Part shown: positions 43,219 to 52,492 of the stretch, one piece after another
Position numbering within the stretch: position 1 is the first letter of the stretch
Layout: each line of letters opens with the position of its first letter
NCBI RefSeq assembly: GCF_004145405.1
Contig: NZ_SELQ01000001.1
Coordinates: 186,001 to 250,000 of the forward strand
Direction: 5' to 3'
Length of the DNA: 64,000 bases
Source: Salipiger sp. IMCC34102
GTDB lineage: Bacteria > Pseudomonadota > Alphaproteobacteria > Rhodobacterales > Rhodobacteraceae
Notes under the pieces: model-generated
What the model was told of the DNA's origin: nothing
Databases searched by the model: none
The model's input: only the letters and a program-made list of their open reading frames with translations
Program-made: the position numbers and the translations under genes

Positions 43219-44361
43219 TCAGCGCGGCAGGGGGTTCGTGCCGGCCTTGTAGGCGGACCAATCCGTGATCTCTGGGTAGTGCCGGCGTCGCCAGGCCCGC
43301 ACGCGCGGGTTCATCATGCGCCGCCACCACGGCGGGATCATCGCGACGATCCCCATGACGGAATAGCCGTAGGGCAGCTGCGGCGCCTCATCCGCGTCGT
43401 AGGTCTGCAACAGCGGAAAGCGCCGATCGGGCTTGTAGTGGTGGTCCGAGTGGCGCTGCAGGTTGATCAGCAGCCAGTTCGACGCCTTGAACGAGGCATT
43501 CCAGCTATGATGCGGCTTGGTGTGCTCGTACTTGCCGTCGCCCAGGTGTTTGCGCGTCAGGCCGTAGTGTTCGATGTAGTTGACCAATTCCAGATGCCAG
43601 ATCGCGATGAAGGCCTGCAGCACGAAAAGTCCGAGGCCCACCCAGCCGCCCGCCAGCACGGCGAGGGCCAGGAAGCCCAGTTGCAGCGCGGCGTAGCGCC
43701 AGTAGGGATTGGAGGCGTGATGCCAGGGCAACCCCTTGCGGGCGAGCATCGCGGCCTCTGCCCGGAAGCCAGAGCGGGCGCATTGCACGAAGACGCGGGG
43801 GAAATAGCGGTGAAATCCTTCGTTGTAGCGCGCCGTCACTGGATCGCGCGGCGTGCCCACGTAGCGATGGTGGACCAGAAGATGCTCGCTGCGGAAGTGG
43901 GAATAAAGCGCCATCGCCAGCAGGATGTCGGCCATCCAGCGCTCGACCTTGGGCCTCTGGTGCATCAGTTCGTGCGCGTAGTTGATGCCGATGGTGCCGG
44001 TGATGACGCCCATGCCGAAGAACATGCCCACCAGCTCCCAGCCGCCCAGGTGGTCGGCGCGCGTGGCGTAGGCGATCATGGCGAAGAGGTTCACCGCCTG
44101 CAGCGGCGCCCAGACAATGGTGATCAGCCGATACCACCAGAGCTGGTCGTCGGGGGTCGACGGATCCTCGTTCGCCTCGTTCAGGCCGGCGAAGACGTCG
44201 ATGATCCCGAAGAGGTACCAGGTCGCGACCGGCAGCAGCAGAACGGCCCAGCCGCCGGCAATGGCGGACACCCAGCCGATGGGGATCAGCAGCACGGACA
44301 GCCAGAACGGAAGGGCGGCACTGAAGCGGGCGATACGGGGCGGGACAACGACGTCGGTCAT
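43219..44361 (-). CDS. alkB: Membrane alkane 1-monooxygenase (AlkB type)
   Basis: A 380-residue integral membrane di-iron hydroxylase with about six helices. The histidine boxes are HELMH (130-134), H160 with HH at 164-165 in EHLLVHHRYVGTP, NYIEHYGL (H265) and LQRHSDHHYKPDRRF (304, 307, 308). It oxidises terminal carbons of medium-length alkanes to alcohols, taking electrons from rubredoxin. No rubredoxin or rubredoxin reductase gene is adjacent. It lies 53 bases after mutY on the same strand, so it may share that transcript. A related fatty-acid desaturase is unlikely given the box spacing. Confidence 0.93.
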   Translation of the reverse strand: MTDVVVPPRIARFSAALPFWLSVLLIPIGWVSAIAGGWAVLLLPVATWYLFGIIDVFAGLNEANEDPSTPDDQLWWYRLITIVWAPLQAVNLFAMIAYATRADHLGGWELVGMFFGMGVITGTIGINYAHELMHQRPKVERWMADILLAMALYSHFRSEHLLVHHRYVGTPRDPVTARYNEGFHRYFPRVFVQCARSGFRAEAAMLARKGLPWHHASNPYWRYAALQLGFLALAVLAGGWVGLGLFVLQAFIAIWHLELVNYIEHYGLTRKHLGDGKYEHTKPHHSWNASFKASNWLLINLQRHSDHHYKPDRRFPLLQTYDADEAPQLPYGYSVMGIVAMIPPWWRRMMNPRVRAWRRRHYPEITDWSAYKAGTNPLPR

Positions 44362-44414
44362 GCTGTGTCCTTACGGGATGATCCTGACCAGAGTATGATC
44401 TTCGCCCCTTCCGT

Positions 44415-45467
44415 TCAATCGTGACCCGGCGATGCGGCGACCAGGGCCCAGACCTTGCGCATCACCGTGGGCATGGCCTTCGCGTCAAATTGCGCGGGCG
44501 GCACGAAGCTGCCCCGGTCCGGGGTCGCGCCTTGGGCGACCTCGGCCACCATGATGTCGAGTTCCAGGTGGAAATGGGTGAAAGTGTGCCGCGCGGTGGC
44601 CTCCAACCTACGCCAGCTGGCCTCCACCGGGGGCGCGGGGGTGGGGTCGTCCGACCAGTCGGTGCCGGGCCAGCCCAGCATTCCGCCAAGGAGGCCGCTA
44701 TCGGGACGCGTCTCGACCAGCAAGGCGCCATCCGCGCGCCTGACGACGTAGGCGGTGCCGCGGCGCTGCGGCTTGGCCTTCTTCGGGGTCTTGCGCGGTA
44801 GTTCCGCCGCGGTGCCGTTTCGCCGCGCGAGACAAGGGTCGCGCCAGGGGCAGATCCCGCAGGCGGGAGACTTGGGCGTGCAGATCGTGGCGCCAAGGTC
44901 CATGACGGCCTGCGCGTAGTCCCCGGGCCGCTCGGTCGGCGTCAGGGCCTTGGCGGCCGCCATCATCGGGACCTTACCCGCAGGTAAGGGTGTGAAGATT
45001 TCGTAAAGGCGCGACATGACCCGTTCCACGTTGCCGTCGAGCACCGTCTCGGCCCGGTCGAAGGCGATCGCGGCCACGGCGGAGGCGGTATAGGGGCCGA
45101 TCCCCGGCAGGCTCAGCAAGGTTTCGCGGTCGGAAGGGAACCGCCCGCCGTGATCCGAGACGACCGTGCGGGCGCATTTGAGCAGGTTGCGGGCGCGGGC
45201 GTAGTAGCCAAGGCCCGCCCAGGCCGCCATGACATCGGCATCCTCCGCCGCCGCGAGGTCGCCTACGGTGGGCCAGATTTCGGTGAACTTCAGCCAGTAG
45301 GCACGGACGGCGGCGACGGTGGTCTGCTGAAGCATGACCTCTGACAGCCAGACGCCGTAGGGGTCGGGCAGGACACCACGGACCCGCTCGGCAGGGGGCA
45401 CGCGCCAAGGCATGGCACGGGCATGCCGGTCGTACCAGTCTAGCAAATGTTTCGTCTCTTCACGCAT
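44415..45467 (-). CDS. mutY: Adenine DNA glycosylase
   Basis: A 350-residue MutY that removes adenine opposite 8-oxoguanine. It has VWLSEVMLQQTTVAAV with the catalytic Glu, the helix-hairpin-helix LPGIGPYTASAVAAIAFD, the catalytic Asp in VLDGNVERV and a 4Fe-4S loop CTPKSPACGICPWRDPC. The C-terminal NUDIX-like domain for 8-oxoG recognition follows (KKAKPQRRGTAYVVRRADGA). I chose MREETKHLLDWY (45467) with GAGGTTAAG upstream. It is divergent from the dciA-like gene and followed by alkB. Confidence 0.96.
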   Translation of the reverse strand: MREETKHLLDWYDRHARAMPWRVPPAERVRGVLPDPYGVWLSEVMLQQTTVAAVRAYWLKFTEIWPTVGDLAAAEDADVMAAWAGLGYYARARNLLKCARTVVSDHGGRFPSDRETLLSLPGIGPYTASAVAAIAFDRAETVLDGNVERVMSRLYEIFTPLPAGKVPMMAAAKALTPTERPGDYAQAVMDLGATICTPKSPACGICPWRDPCLARRNGTAAELPRKTPKKAKPQRRGTAYVVRRADGALLVETRPDSGLLGGMLGWPGTDWSDDPTPAPPVEASWRRLEATARHTFTHFHLELDIMVAEVAQGATPDRGSFVPPAQFDAKAMPTVMRKVWALVAASPGHD

Positions 45468-45528
45468 TCTTAACCTCGTGCGGCCCGCCCTGCTCTGGCT
45501 TGGCGTGCAGGTTTGCATAGATTAGACC

Positions 45529-46062
45529 GTGACCATGAAACAGCCCCGTCGCCAGTCCACCACCTACGGCTTCTCTCGCGCCGATACGCTGATGCAGTCG
45601 CGCATCCGCCGCGCGACGGAAGGACGCGGCTTTGCCGAATCGCGGCTTCTGACCCATTGGGCCGAGATCGTGGGCGAGGCCACCGCCGCCATCGCGCGGC
45701 CCGTGGAGGTGTCCTACAAACGCGGCGGCATGGGGGCCACGCTGACGGTGCTGACGACCGGGGCCAATGCGCCGATGCTGGAAATGCAGAAGGTGCAACT
45801 GCTGGAAAAGGTGAACGCCTGTTACGGCTACCGCGCCATCGCACGGCTGCGCATCACCCAGACCGCCCCGACCGGTTTCGCCGACGGGCGCGCCAGTTTC
45901 ACCCCCGCGCCGAAGCCCGAGCGCCGGCCCGATCCCGCCGTGCAGGCGAAAGCCCGCGACAGCGCCAGTGGCGTGGGTGACGACAAGCTGCGACACGCGC
46001 TAGAAGCGCTCGTAACCAACTACCTGACCAAGACCACCTCCCCGGAAGGACAGACTAAATGA
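45529..46062 (+). CDS. DciA-type (DUF721) helicase-loader-like protein
   Basis: A 177-residue DUF721 protein; the family includes DciA, which loads the replicative helicase DnaB in bacteria lacking DnaC. The core is FAESRLLTHWAEIVGEATAA, then ATLTVLTTGANAPMLEMQKV and LLEKVNACYGYRAIARLRIT. The tail is basic and probably disordered, a feature of DciA C-termini. It starts with GTG at 45529 or ATG at 45535; neither ribosome-binding site is strong. Its stop overlaps the dsbA start by four bases. Confidence 0.88.
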   Translation: MTMKQPRRQSTTYGFSRADTLMQSRIRRATEGRGFAESRLLTHWAEIVGEATAAIARPVEVSYKRGGMGATLTVLTTGANAPMLEMQKVQLLEKVNACYGYRAIARLRITQTAPTGFADGRASFTPAPKPERRPDPAVQAKARDSASGVGDDKLRHALEALVTNYLTKTTSPEGQTK

Positions 46063-46718
46063 ACCGCAGAACACTTCTCCTTGGCGGCGCTTCGCTGGCC
46101 GCACTCGGTGCGCTGGCCTTCACCACCGGCGGCCACGACGGCAATCTTCTGGTCGGCATGGCCGACGCGCAGGAGGCCGACCCCACGGCGATCGCCGACA
46201 TGACCATTGGGGCCGAGGATGCGCCGGTCGAGATGATCGAATACGCCTCCTTCACCTGCCCGCATTGCGCCAATTTCCACGCGACCGTCTGGCCGCAGCT
46301 GAAGGCCGATTACATCGACACCGGCAAGGTGCGCTTCGTCTACCGCGAGGTCTATTTCGACCGTTTCGGCCTCTGGGCCTCGATGATCGCGCGCTGCGGC
46401 GGGGAGATGCGCTTCTTCGGCATTACCGAGGAGCTGTACGACCAACAGCGCAACTGGACCGCGTCCGGCGATCCCGCGACCATCGCGCAAGAGCTGCAAA
46501 CCATCGGCAAGACGGCGGGCCTGTCCGAAGAGGACGTCACCGCCTGCATGTCGGATGCGCAGAACGCCCAGAACCTCGTCGCCTGGTTCGAGCAGAACGC
46601 AGAGGAGGATGGCATCCGGTCGACCCCCTCCTTCCTGATCGACGGCGAGTTGCACAGCAACATGAGCTACGAGGACCTCAAGGAGATCCTGGACGAGCGG
46701 ATCGCGGCGGCCGGCTGA
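46059..46718 (+). CDS. DsbA-family periplasmic thiol:disulfide oxidoreductase
   Basis: A 219-residue exported thioredoxin-fold protein. The leader MNRRTLLLGGASLAALGALA has a twin-arginine-like start. The active site is FTCPHCANFH (CPHC, an oxidising type), and the cis-proline is in RSTPSFLIDGE. Residues about 90-175 form the helical insertion of DsbA relatives. Two further cysteines, in ARCGG and TACMSD, could form a second disulfide. It is coupled to dciA through ATGA and to the next gene through TGATG. The partner DsbB is not in the window. Confidence 0.92.
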   Translation: MNRRTLLLGGASLAALGALAFTTGGHDGNLLVGMADAQEADPTAIADMTIGAEDAPVEMIEYASFTCPHCANFHATVWPQLKADYIDTGKVRFVYREVYFDRFGLWASMIARCGGEMRFFGITEELYDQQRNWTASGDPATIAQELQTIGKTAGLSEEDVTACMSDAQNAQNLVAWFEQNAEEDGIRSTPSFLIDGELHSNMSYEDLKEILDERIAAAG

Positions 46719-47833
46719 TGCGCCCGCTGGAGGGGCTGCGCGTCATCGAGCTGGCGCGCATCCTCGCCGGTCCCTGGTGCGGTCAGGCGCTGGCCGACCT
46801 GGGCGCCGAGGTCATCAAGGTCGAAAGCCCCGACGGCGACGACACCCGTCGGTGGGGCCCGCCATTCGTCGAACGCGACGGCGCGCGGTCCGCGGCCTAC
46901 TTTCACGCGACGAACCGGGGGAAGACCTCGGTCACCGTGGATTTCCGCACGGTCGAAGGACAGGCCCAGGTGCGCCGCCTGCTGGCGGAAGCGGACGTGG
47001 TGATCGAGAATTTCAAGGTCGGCGGGCTTGCGAAATACGGGCTGGATTACGACAGCCTGAAGGACGAATTCCCGGCGCTGATCTACTGCTCGATCACAGG
47101 GTTCGGGCAGGACGGCCCCTATGCGCCCCGCGCGGGCTACGATTACATCATCCAGGGCATGTCCGGCCTGATGAGCGTCACCGGCCCGCCCGACGGCGCA
47201 CCGCACCGGGTCGGGGTCGCCGTGGTCGACCTCTTTTCGGGGATGTATGCGGCGACCTCGATCCTGGCGGCGGTGCACCAGCGGCAGACGACCGGCCTGG
47301 GGCAGCGGATCGACGTGGCGCTCATGGACGTGGGCGTCGCGGTGATGGCCAACCAGGCGATGAACTACCTTGCCACCGGATCGGCACCGGGCCGGATCGG
47401 CAACTTCCACCCCAACCTCGCCCCCTACCAGGTCTATGCCTGCGCGGACGGTTTCGCGATCGTGGCCGTGGGCAACGACGCGCAGTTCGCGCGGCTTTGC
47501 GACGTTCTGGGGCTGGACCACCTGCCCGCCGATCCGCGCTTCGCGACCAACGCGGCCAGGGTCGCGGGGATCGAGGCGCTCAACGAAGCGCTGGCCCCGG
47601 CCATCGCGCGGCTCACCAAGGCGGGGCTGCTTGCCGCCTGCGAGGCGCGCGGCGTGCCCGCGGGGCCGATCAACGACATGGCCGAGGTCTTTGCCGATCC
47701 TCAGGTCATCGCGCGCGGGCTGCGCATCGACCGCGGCGGCGTCCCGGGCGTGCGCTTCCCGGTGCGGTTCTCGGGCGCCGAGAGCGTGTCGGACCGCCCC
47801 GCTCCGAAGCTGGGTCAGGAGCCCGCGGACTGA
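46718..47833 (+). CDS. Family III CoA transferase (CaiB/Frc type)
   Basis: A 371-residue acyl-CoA:carboxylic acid CoA-transferase. The family start [39 protein letters not shown] and [20 protein letters not shown] are plain. The catalytic Asp is in [14 protein letters not shown]. The acyl acceptor is unknown; relatives include alpha-methylacyl-CoA racemase, formyl-CoA and succinyl-CoA transferases. Its ATG is fused to the dsbA stop (TGATG). The last 19 bases overlap the converging lpxK gene. Confidence 0.92.
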   Translation: MRPLEGLRVIELARILAGPWCGQALADLGAEVIKVESPDGDDTRRWGPPFVERDGARSAAYFHATNRGKTSVTVDFRTVEGQAQVRRLLAEADVVIENFKVGGLAKYGLDYDSLKDEFPALIYCSITGFGQDGPYAPRAGYDYIIQGMSGLMSVTGPPDGAPHRVGVAVVDLFSGMYAATSILAAVHQRQTTGLGQRIDVALMDVGVAVMANQAMNYLATGSAPGRIGNFHPNLAPYQVYACADGFAIVAVGNDAQFARLCDVLGLDHLPADPRFATNAARVAGIEALNEALAPAIARLTKAGLLAACEARGVPAGPINDMAEVFADPQVIARGLRIDRGGVPGVRFPVRFSGAESVSDRPAPKLGQEPAD

Positions 47834-48801
47834 ACCTGCGCAAAGGCCCGGTCGAACGGCCCCCAGTCGGGGATCTGCAGGCGCACCGGCAGGGTCAGGA
47901 CCTTGGCGCGGAACGCCTCCGGCAGGCGCACGGCGTCTTTCTCGGTGGTGACGAGCTGGGCCGTGGCGGCGCGCGCCTCGCTCTCCAGCCGGGTCATCAG
48001 CGCGGGCGTCAGCGGCTGGTGGTCGTCCAGCGCCTCCGTCCTGACGACCTCGGCCCCCATTGCGTTCAGGGTGTCGAAGAACTTCCGGGGGTGCCCGATC
48101 CCGGCGAAGGCCAGCAGCCGCAACTGCGTCCAGGGCATGCCGGTAACGAGCGGCACCAGCTCTCCGGTCAGGTCGGGCGACCGCCATCTTTGCGCGAAGC
48201 GGACCTGCGCCGCGTCGTCGCCGATGGCCAGCAGCAGGTCGGCGCGCGCGAGCCCCGTCTCGACCGGCTCCCGCAGGGGGCCCGCCGGGATGACGCGGCC
48301 GTTGCCGAAGCCCCGCGCGGCATCGACGACGACCACGCTCAGGTCCTTCACGACACCGGGGTTCTGGTGGCCGTCGTCCAGCAGGACGACGTCGGCCCCG
48401 GCGGCTTCCGCGGCCTGCACCCCCGCGGCCCGGTCGCGCGCGACCCAGGTCGGCGCGAAGGCGGCGAGCAGCAGCGGTTCGTCCCCCACCATGGTCGCAT
48501 CGTGCCCGCGCGGATCGACCTGCAGCGGGCCGAGCAACTCTCCACCGTAGCCGCGGGAGACGATGTGCACCGCTTCGCCCGCATCGGCCAGACGCTGGGC
48601 CAGCGCCATCGCGGTGGGGGTCTTGCCGGTGCCGCCCGCGTTGAGGTTGCCGATGCAGATCACCGGCACGCCCGCGCGGTAGCCCGTCCGGCGAAGACGT
48701 CGGGCCGTCGCCGCCCCGTAGACCGCCCCCAGCGGGGCCAGGGCACGGGCGCGCCAGCCGGGGGCGTCCGGCGCATTGGACCAGAAGGCGGGCGGGCGCA
48801 T
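47815..48801 (-). CDS. lpxK: Tetraacyldisaccharide 4'-kinase
   Basis: A 328-residue inner-membrane-associated lipid A kinase that adds the 4'-phosphate in lipid A synthesis. The start [20 protein letters not shown] is a family feature, the Walker A is [17 protein letters not shown], and [20 protein letters not shown] contains the catalytic DDGxQ motif. [15 protein letters not shown] is another signature. It shares one base with the stop of the WaaA-like gene and is the last gene of the operon. Confidence 0.95.
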   Translation of the reverse strand: MRPPAFWSNAPDAPGWRARALAPLGAVYGAATARRLRRTGYRAGVPVICIGNLNAGGTGKTPTAMALAQRLADAGEAVHIVSRGYGGELLGPLQVDPRGHDATMVGDEPLLLAAFAPTWVARDRAAGVQAAEAAGADVVLLDDGHQNPGVVKDLSVVVVDAARGFGNGRVIPAGPLREPVETGLARADLLLAIGDDAAQVRFAQRWRSPDLTGELVPLVTGMPWTQLRLLAFAGIGHPRKFFDTLNAMGAEVVRTEALDDHQPLTPALMTRLESEARAATAQLVTTEKDAVRLPEAFRAKVLTLPVRLQIPDWGPFDRAFAQVQSAGS

Positions 48802-49874
48802 CAGGCGACCCGGTCCAGGCGATCGAGCAGGAGGGCCGCGATCGCGTTCGCCGTCTGCGCCCCGCGAGAGGTCACGTCCCAGCCCGCCGTCACCATGCGC
48901 GCGACCGTGTCGGCGGCCAGAAGATCCTCGATCGCCCCGCCAAGTTCGGCCCAGTCCGCCACTTGCCGCGTCGCGCCCGCCGCCCCCAACCGCTCGTATC
49001 GCGCGGCATGGGGGGCCGTGCGCGGCCCATGCAGCAGGCCGGACCCCAGTGTCGCGATCTCGAAGGGATCCTGCGCCACGCCGCCCGCCATGGTCCCGCC
49101 CGCCAGCGTGACCGAGGCCAGCCTGAGCCAGAGCCCCAGGCTGCCGGGCGTGTCGGCGACATGCACCTGCTCGGCCTCTTGCGGGACAGGGTCGAGCCGC
49201 GCCCGGCCGGTCTGCAGGAAGCGTTCGCCGAAGCGGCGCGCGATCTCCTCCCCTTCATCGGGGTCCGCGGCCTCGACCACCAGCAGAAGGCGGTGCGACC
49301 GGCGGGTGGCCTGCTGGTGGGCCTCTGCCAGTTGCGGCACGTCCGCGGCACGTACGCCGCAGGCCATCCAGACCGAGCGCGAGTTGAGCGCCTCCGCCAT
49401 CTCGACCCTGTCGGCCTCGGCGTAGGGAAGCACGGTGACGGAGGGTTCCAGCACGGCGGCGGGGTAGACATGGACCGCCCCCGCCTGGCGAAACGCCGCG
49501 GCGGCGGCGCTGTCGCGGGTATAGACGCCCGCCAGGGATGACAGGGCGGTGCGCACCCGGCCGCGCTGGAAGAAGCCGCCCAGGGGGGTCAGCGCGTCCT
49601 CTGCCATGTTCACCAGCACGGTCGGCAACGCGGTCTCCGCCGCGGCCTGTAGCGCGCCGAGGTCCAGGGGCCCGCCCAGCCAGACGAGCGCGCTGGGATG
49701 CTCCTGCGCGATGAACTGGCGCGTCTCGCGGCGGCCGGTGGGGTTGGCGGTGCCGCCATCCCCCGTCACGAGAAGGTCGATCTGGTCGCCCTCGTCGGTG
49801 AGCGCGTCGTGCAGCGTCACCGCAAGATCCCGGTCCCGGACCGCGTTGCAGCGGCACCAGAGACGCGTGGTCAT
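48801..49874 (-). CDS. WaaA/KdtA-like glycosyltransferase, divergent and N-terminally altered
   Basis: A 357-residue GT-B protein resembling 3-deoxy-manno-octulosonate transferase. The C-terminal donor-site region, [20 protein letters not shown] with [20 protein letters not shown], retains the conserved glutamate. The N-terminal end is short: it begins [17 protein letters not shown], with no membrane anchor and without the SVGE motif that carries the catalytic base in WaaA. About 60-70 residues are missing relative to usual homologues. It may be a diverged paralogue or act on another sugar. It lies between DUF4170 and lpxK in one operon. Confidence 0.7.
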   Translation of the reverse strand: MTTRLWCRCNAVRDRDLAVTLHDALTDEGDQIDLLVTGDGGTANPTGRRETRQFIAQEHPSALVWLGGPLDLGALQAAAETALPTVLVNMAEDALTPLGGFFQRGRVRTALSSLAGVYTRDSAAAAAFRQAGAVHVYPAAVLEPSVTVLPYAEADRVEMAEALNSRSVWMACGVRAADVPQLAEAHQQATRRSHRLLLVVEAADPDEGEEIARRFGERFLQTGRARLDPVPQEAEQVHVADTPGSLGLWLRLASVTLAGGTMAGGVAQDPFEIATLGSGLLHGPRTAPHAARYERLGAAGATRQVADWAELGGAIEDLLAADTVARMVTAGWDVTSRGAQTANAIAALLLDRLDRVA

Positions 49875-49877
49875 GGA

Positions 49878-50120
49878 TCAGCCGATCTCTTCGGTGGGCG
49901 AAGCGGGCTGTTCCTCATCGCGCAGCCGGTGGATGTGGGCGATATAGTAGCGCGTATGGGCGTCGTCGACGGTGCGCTGGGCGTTGGCCTTCCAAGCGTT
50001 GTAGGCGCTGTCGTAGTCGGGGAACATGCCGACGATGTCGATCTTGTCGACGTCCTTGAAGGCGTTGCGGGACGGGTCGATCAGCTCTCCGCCGAAGACG
50101 AGGTGCAGGCGTTGGGTCAT
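49878..50120 (-). CDS. DUF4170 small protein
   Basis: An 80-residue protein of the DUF4170 family (unknown function, common in alphaproteobacteria). It reads MTQRLHLVFGGELIDPSRNA with FKDVDKIDIVGMFPDYDSAY, then WKANAQRTVDDAHTRYYIAH. There is no signal or membrane segment. AGGATG nine bases upstream supports the ATG at 50120. It is three bases from the WaaA-like gene and sits after cysQ. The fixed position next to lipid A genes suggests an envelope-related role, but nothing in the sequence shows one. Confidence 0.85.
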   Translation of the reverse strand: MTQRLHLVFGGELIDPSRNAFKDVDKIDIVGMFPDYDSAYNAWKANAQRTVDDAHTRYYIAHIHRLRDEEQPASPTEEIG

Positions 50121-50186
50121 GGGGGGCATCCTGTGCTGCGGGTTTTCCGCAAGGTATGCCGCGCGCGCGGGCGGCACAACCGCCCC

Positions 50187-50957
50187 TCAGGCAAGCGCGT
50201 CCAGAAGGGCCGGCACGACGGCGCCACCGGCGACCACCCCGTCGAGCAGGCGGTTTTCCGAGTTGAAACGCAAGGGCGCGCCGCGTCGGTCCGTGATCTG
50301 GCCGCCCGCCTCGGTCACGATCAGCGCGCCGGCTGCGATGTCCCATTCCCACGCGGGGCGCAGGGTCAGCATGGCGTCGAAACGGCCCTGTGCCACCAGC
50401 GACAGACGATAGGCCAGCGACGAGCGGAAGCTGCGCTGGAATGCGGGCGGCCCGGCGCGCCAGTGCTGTGCCGCCATGTTGGGCTTGGTCGCCAGCACGC
50501 AGGATTGCGCGGGATCGGCCTGCGCGCTGGCCGCGATGGGCTGGCCGTTGCAGGTGGCCCCCTGCCCCGATGCCGCGGCGAAGGTCAGATCGCGCGCGGG
50601 CATCAGGACGACCCCGGCGACCGGCACACCGTCTTCGACCACGGCAAGCGCATGCCCCCAGTCGCGGTCGCCGCGGATGAAGGACCGGGTTCCGTCGATC
50701 GGGTCGACCACGAAGACGCGGGAGGCTTGCAGCCGGGCCACATCGTCCTGCGTTTCCTCCGACAGCCAGCCGTAGTCGGGGCGCGCGGCCCGCAGGCGTG
50801 CGGAGAGATGCGCGTCGACCGCGAGGTCGGCTTCCGTCACCGGCCCTTCGTCGCCGGGCTTGTCCCAGACCTGCGGGTCGCGCTTGAAGTGCGACATGGC
50901 GATCTCGCCTGCCTCCCGTGCGGCCTCCAGCAGAAGGGCCAGGTCAGTCTCCGGCAA
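50187..50957 (-). CDS. cysQ: 3'(2'),5'-bisphosphate nucleotidase CysQ
   Basis: A 256-residue inositol-monophosphatase-fold phosphatase. The metal-binding motifs are DEGPVTEADLAVDAHL, WLSEETQDD, VVDPIDGTRSFI and WEWDIAAGALIVTEAGG. CysQ hydrolyses PAP to AMP, recycling the by-product of PAPS-dependent reactions. That includes the two sulfotransferase-type genes at 9963-10781 and 23670-24488; the functional link is inferred. It overlaps the end of pmbA by 14 bases and precedes DUF4170. Confidence 0.9.
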   Translation of the reverse strand: MPETDLALLLEAAREAGEIAMSHFKRDPQVWDKPGDEGPVTEADLAVDAHLSARLRAARPDYGWLSEETQDDVARLQASRVFVVDPIDGTRSFIRGDRDWGHALAVVEDGVPVAGVVLMPARDLTFAAASGQGATCNGQPIAASAQADPAQSCVLATKPNMAAQHWRAGPPAFQRSFRSSLAYRLSLVAQGRFDAMLTLRPAWEWDIAAGALIVTEAGGQITDRRGAPLRFNSENRLLDGVVAGGAVVPALLDALA

Positions 50958-52287
50958 GGGTCATCCCTTCGACCAGCAGGGACGGCACGACCCGCGACAG
51001 GTGCAGCCGGGCGTCGTTCGCCGGGATCATGCCCGCCCACATCTCGCGCAGGTTGCCCGCGATGGTGATCTCGTTCACCGGGTGGGCGATCTCTCCGTTC
51101 TCGACCCAGAAGCCCGAGGCCCCGCGCGAATAATCCCCGGTGTTGGGGTTGATGGTCGATCCGATCATCGAGGTGACCAGCAGGCCCGTTCCCATCTGCG
51201 CCATGAGCTCGGCCCGCGTGGCAGCGCCCTGCGTCAGGGCAAGGTTGGTCAGCGCCGGACGCGGCGCGGCGGAGGTGCCGCGCGCGGCATTCGCGGTCGA
51301 GGGCATCCCCAGCTTGCGCCCGGTGGCAAGGTCCAGCGTCCAGCTTGTCAGGATCCCGTCCGAGACGATCTCGCGCGGCGCGGTCGGCAGCCCTTCGGCA
51401 TCGAAGAGTTTCGAGGCGGAGGTGCGCCGCCGGTGCGGATCCTCCGTCAGCGACAGGCCCGCGGGCAGGATCCGCTCGCCCATGGCCCCCCGCAGGAACG
51501 AGGCCCCGCGGGCGATCGCCTGTCCGTTGATCGCCTGCACGAGGTGGCCGATCAGGCTGCTGGCGATCCGCTCGTCGAAGAGCACGGGATACTTGCCGGT
51601 CTTCGGACGCCGCGCACCCAGCCGCTCGACTGTGCGCAGGGCGGCGGTGCGGCCGATGTCCTGCGGGCTGCGCAGGTCGGACCGGAAGACGCGGCTGTCG
51701 TAGTCGTAGTCCCGCTCCATCCCCGTGCCGGAGCCTGCGATGGCCACGCAGGACAGCCCGATGTCGGACCGCGCGTAACCGGCGGAGAATCCGTTGCTTT
51801 GCGACAGGTGCAGGCGCCGGTGGCTGTAGCCCGCGCCCGCCTCCGAGACCTGGGCGATGCCCTCCACCGCCAGGGCCGCGGCCTCGGCCTCGAGCGCCAT
51901 GTCCTGAAGCTGGGCGGGGTCGGGCTCGGGCCCGGTGTCGACGAGGTCCAGCCGGGTCATGTCGGTGTCGGTGGCCAGTTGCGAAGGGTCGGCCAGACCG
52001 CAATGGGGATCTTCCGGCGCCTCACGCGCCATGGCGACGGCGCGGGCCGCCATCTGGGCCAGGGCGTCGGGGCGAGTGTCGGAGGAGGCGACCGTCGCCT
52101 GCTTTCGCCCCAGAAGGACGCGCAGGCCGATATCGACGCCTTCGGCGCGCTCCGCCTTTTCGAGCTGACCCGCGCGGACACCGATCTCGACCGAGGTGCC
52201 GTCGACGGCCAGGACATCGGCATCGTCCGCTCCTGCGGCACGGGCGGCGTCCAGAAGGGCGTGGGTCAAATCGGCGAGATCGGTCAT
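50944..52287 (-). CDS. pmbA: PmbA/TldE-type metalloprotease family protein
   Basis: A 447-residue protein of the TldD/PmbA family. It has the N-terminal ALLDAARAAGADDADVLAVD and GRKQATVASSDTRPDALAQM, and the C-terminal TGLLVTSMIGSTINPNTGDY with SRGASGFWVENGEIAHPVNE. It lacks the HExxxH of TldD, so it is the TldE/PmbA partner that forms a heterodimer for peptide cleavage. The start at 52287 is supported by an AGGA. It opens the operon cysQ-DUF4170-waaA-like-lpxK. TldD is not in the window. Confidence 0.93.
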   Translation of the reverse strand: MTDLADLTHALLDAARAAGADDADVLAVDGTSVEIGVRAGQLEKAERAEGVDIGLRVLLGRKQATVASSDTRPDALAQMAARAVAMAREAPEDPHCGLADPSQLATDTDMTRLDLVDTGPEPDPAQLQDMALEAEAAALAVEGIAQVSEAGAGYSHRRLHLSQSNGFSAGYARSDIGLSCVAIAGSGTGMERDYDYDSRVFRSDLRSPQDIGRTAALRTVERLGARRPKTGKYPVLFDERIASSLIGHLVQAINGQAIARGASFLRGAMGERILPAGLSLTEDPHRRRTSASKLFDAEGLPTAPREIVSDGILTSWTLDLATGRKLGMPSTANAARGTSAAPRPALTNLALTQGAATRAELMAQMGTGLLVTSMIGSTINPNTGDYSRGASGFWVENGEIAHPVNEITIAGNLREMWAGMIPANDARLHLSRVVPSLLVEGMTLAGD

Positions 52288-52492
52288 GGAAGGGTCCTGC
52301 ATCAGATGCCTGTCACCTAGGCCGCGGGCCGCATTCCCGCAAGGTTTGCCGTCAGGTGGCAAGATCCGTCACTGCTTTGGCGAACGCGCGATACGCAGCC
52401 CGGCACGGGGCTGAGCCTGGCATCCGGCAAGGCGCGGATCGGTCCGCCGCACCTTGCCGTCGTCTTGTCCGGGACGGGGGTCGCCGCGCCGC

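Noticed and set aside
46777-49425. An 882-codon plus-strand frame spanning the CoA transferase, lpxK and WaaA-like genes
   Set aside because: It crosses three well-supported genes in wrong frames and has no recognisable domain.
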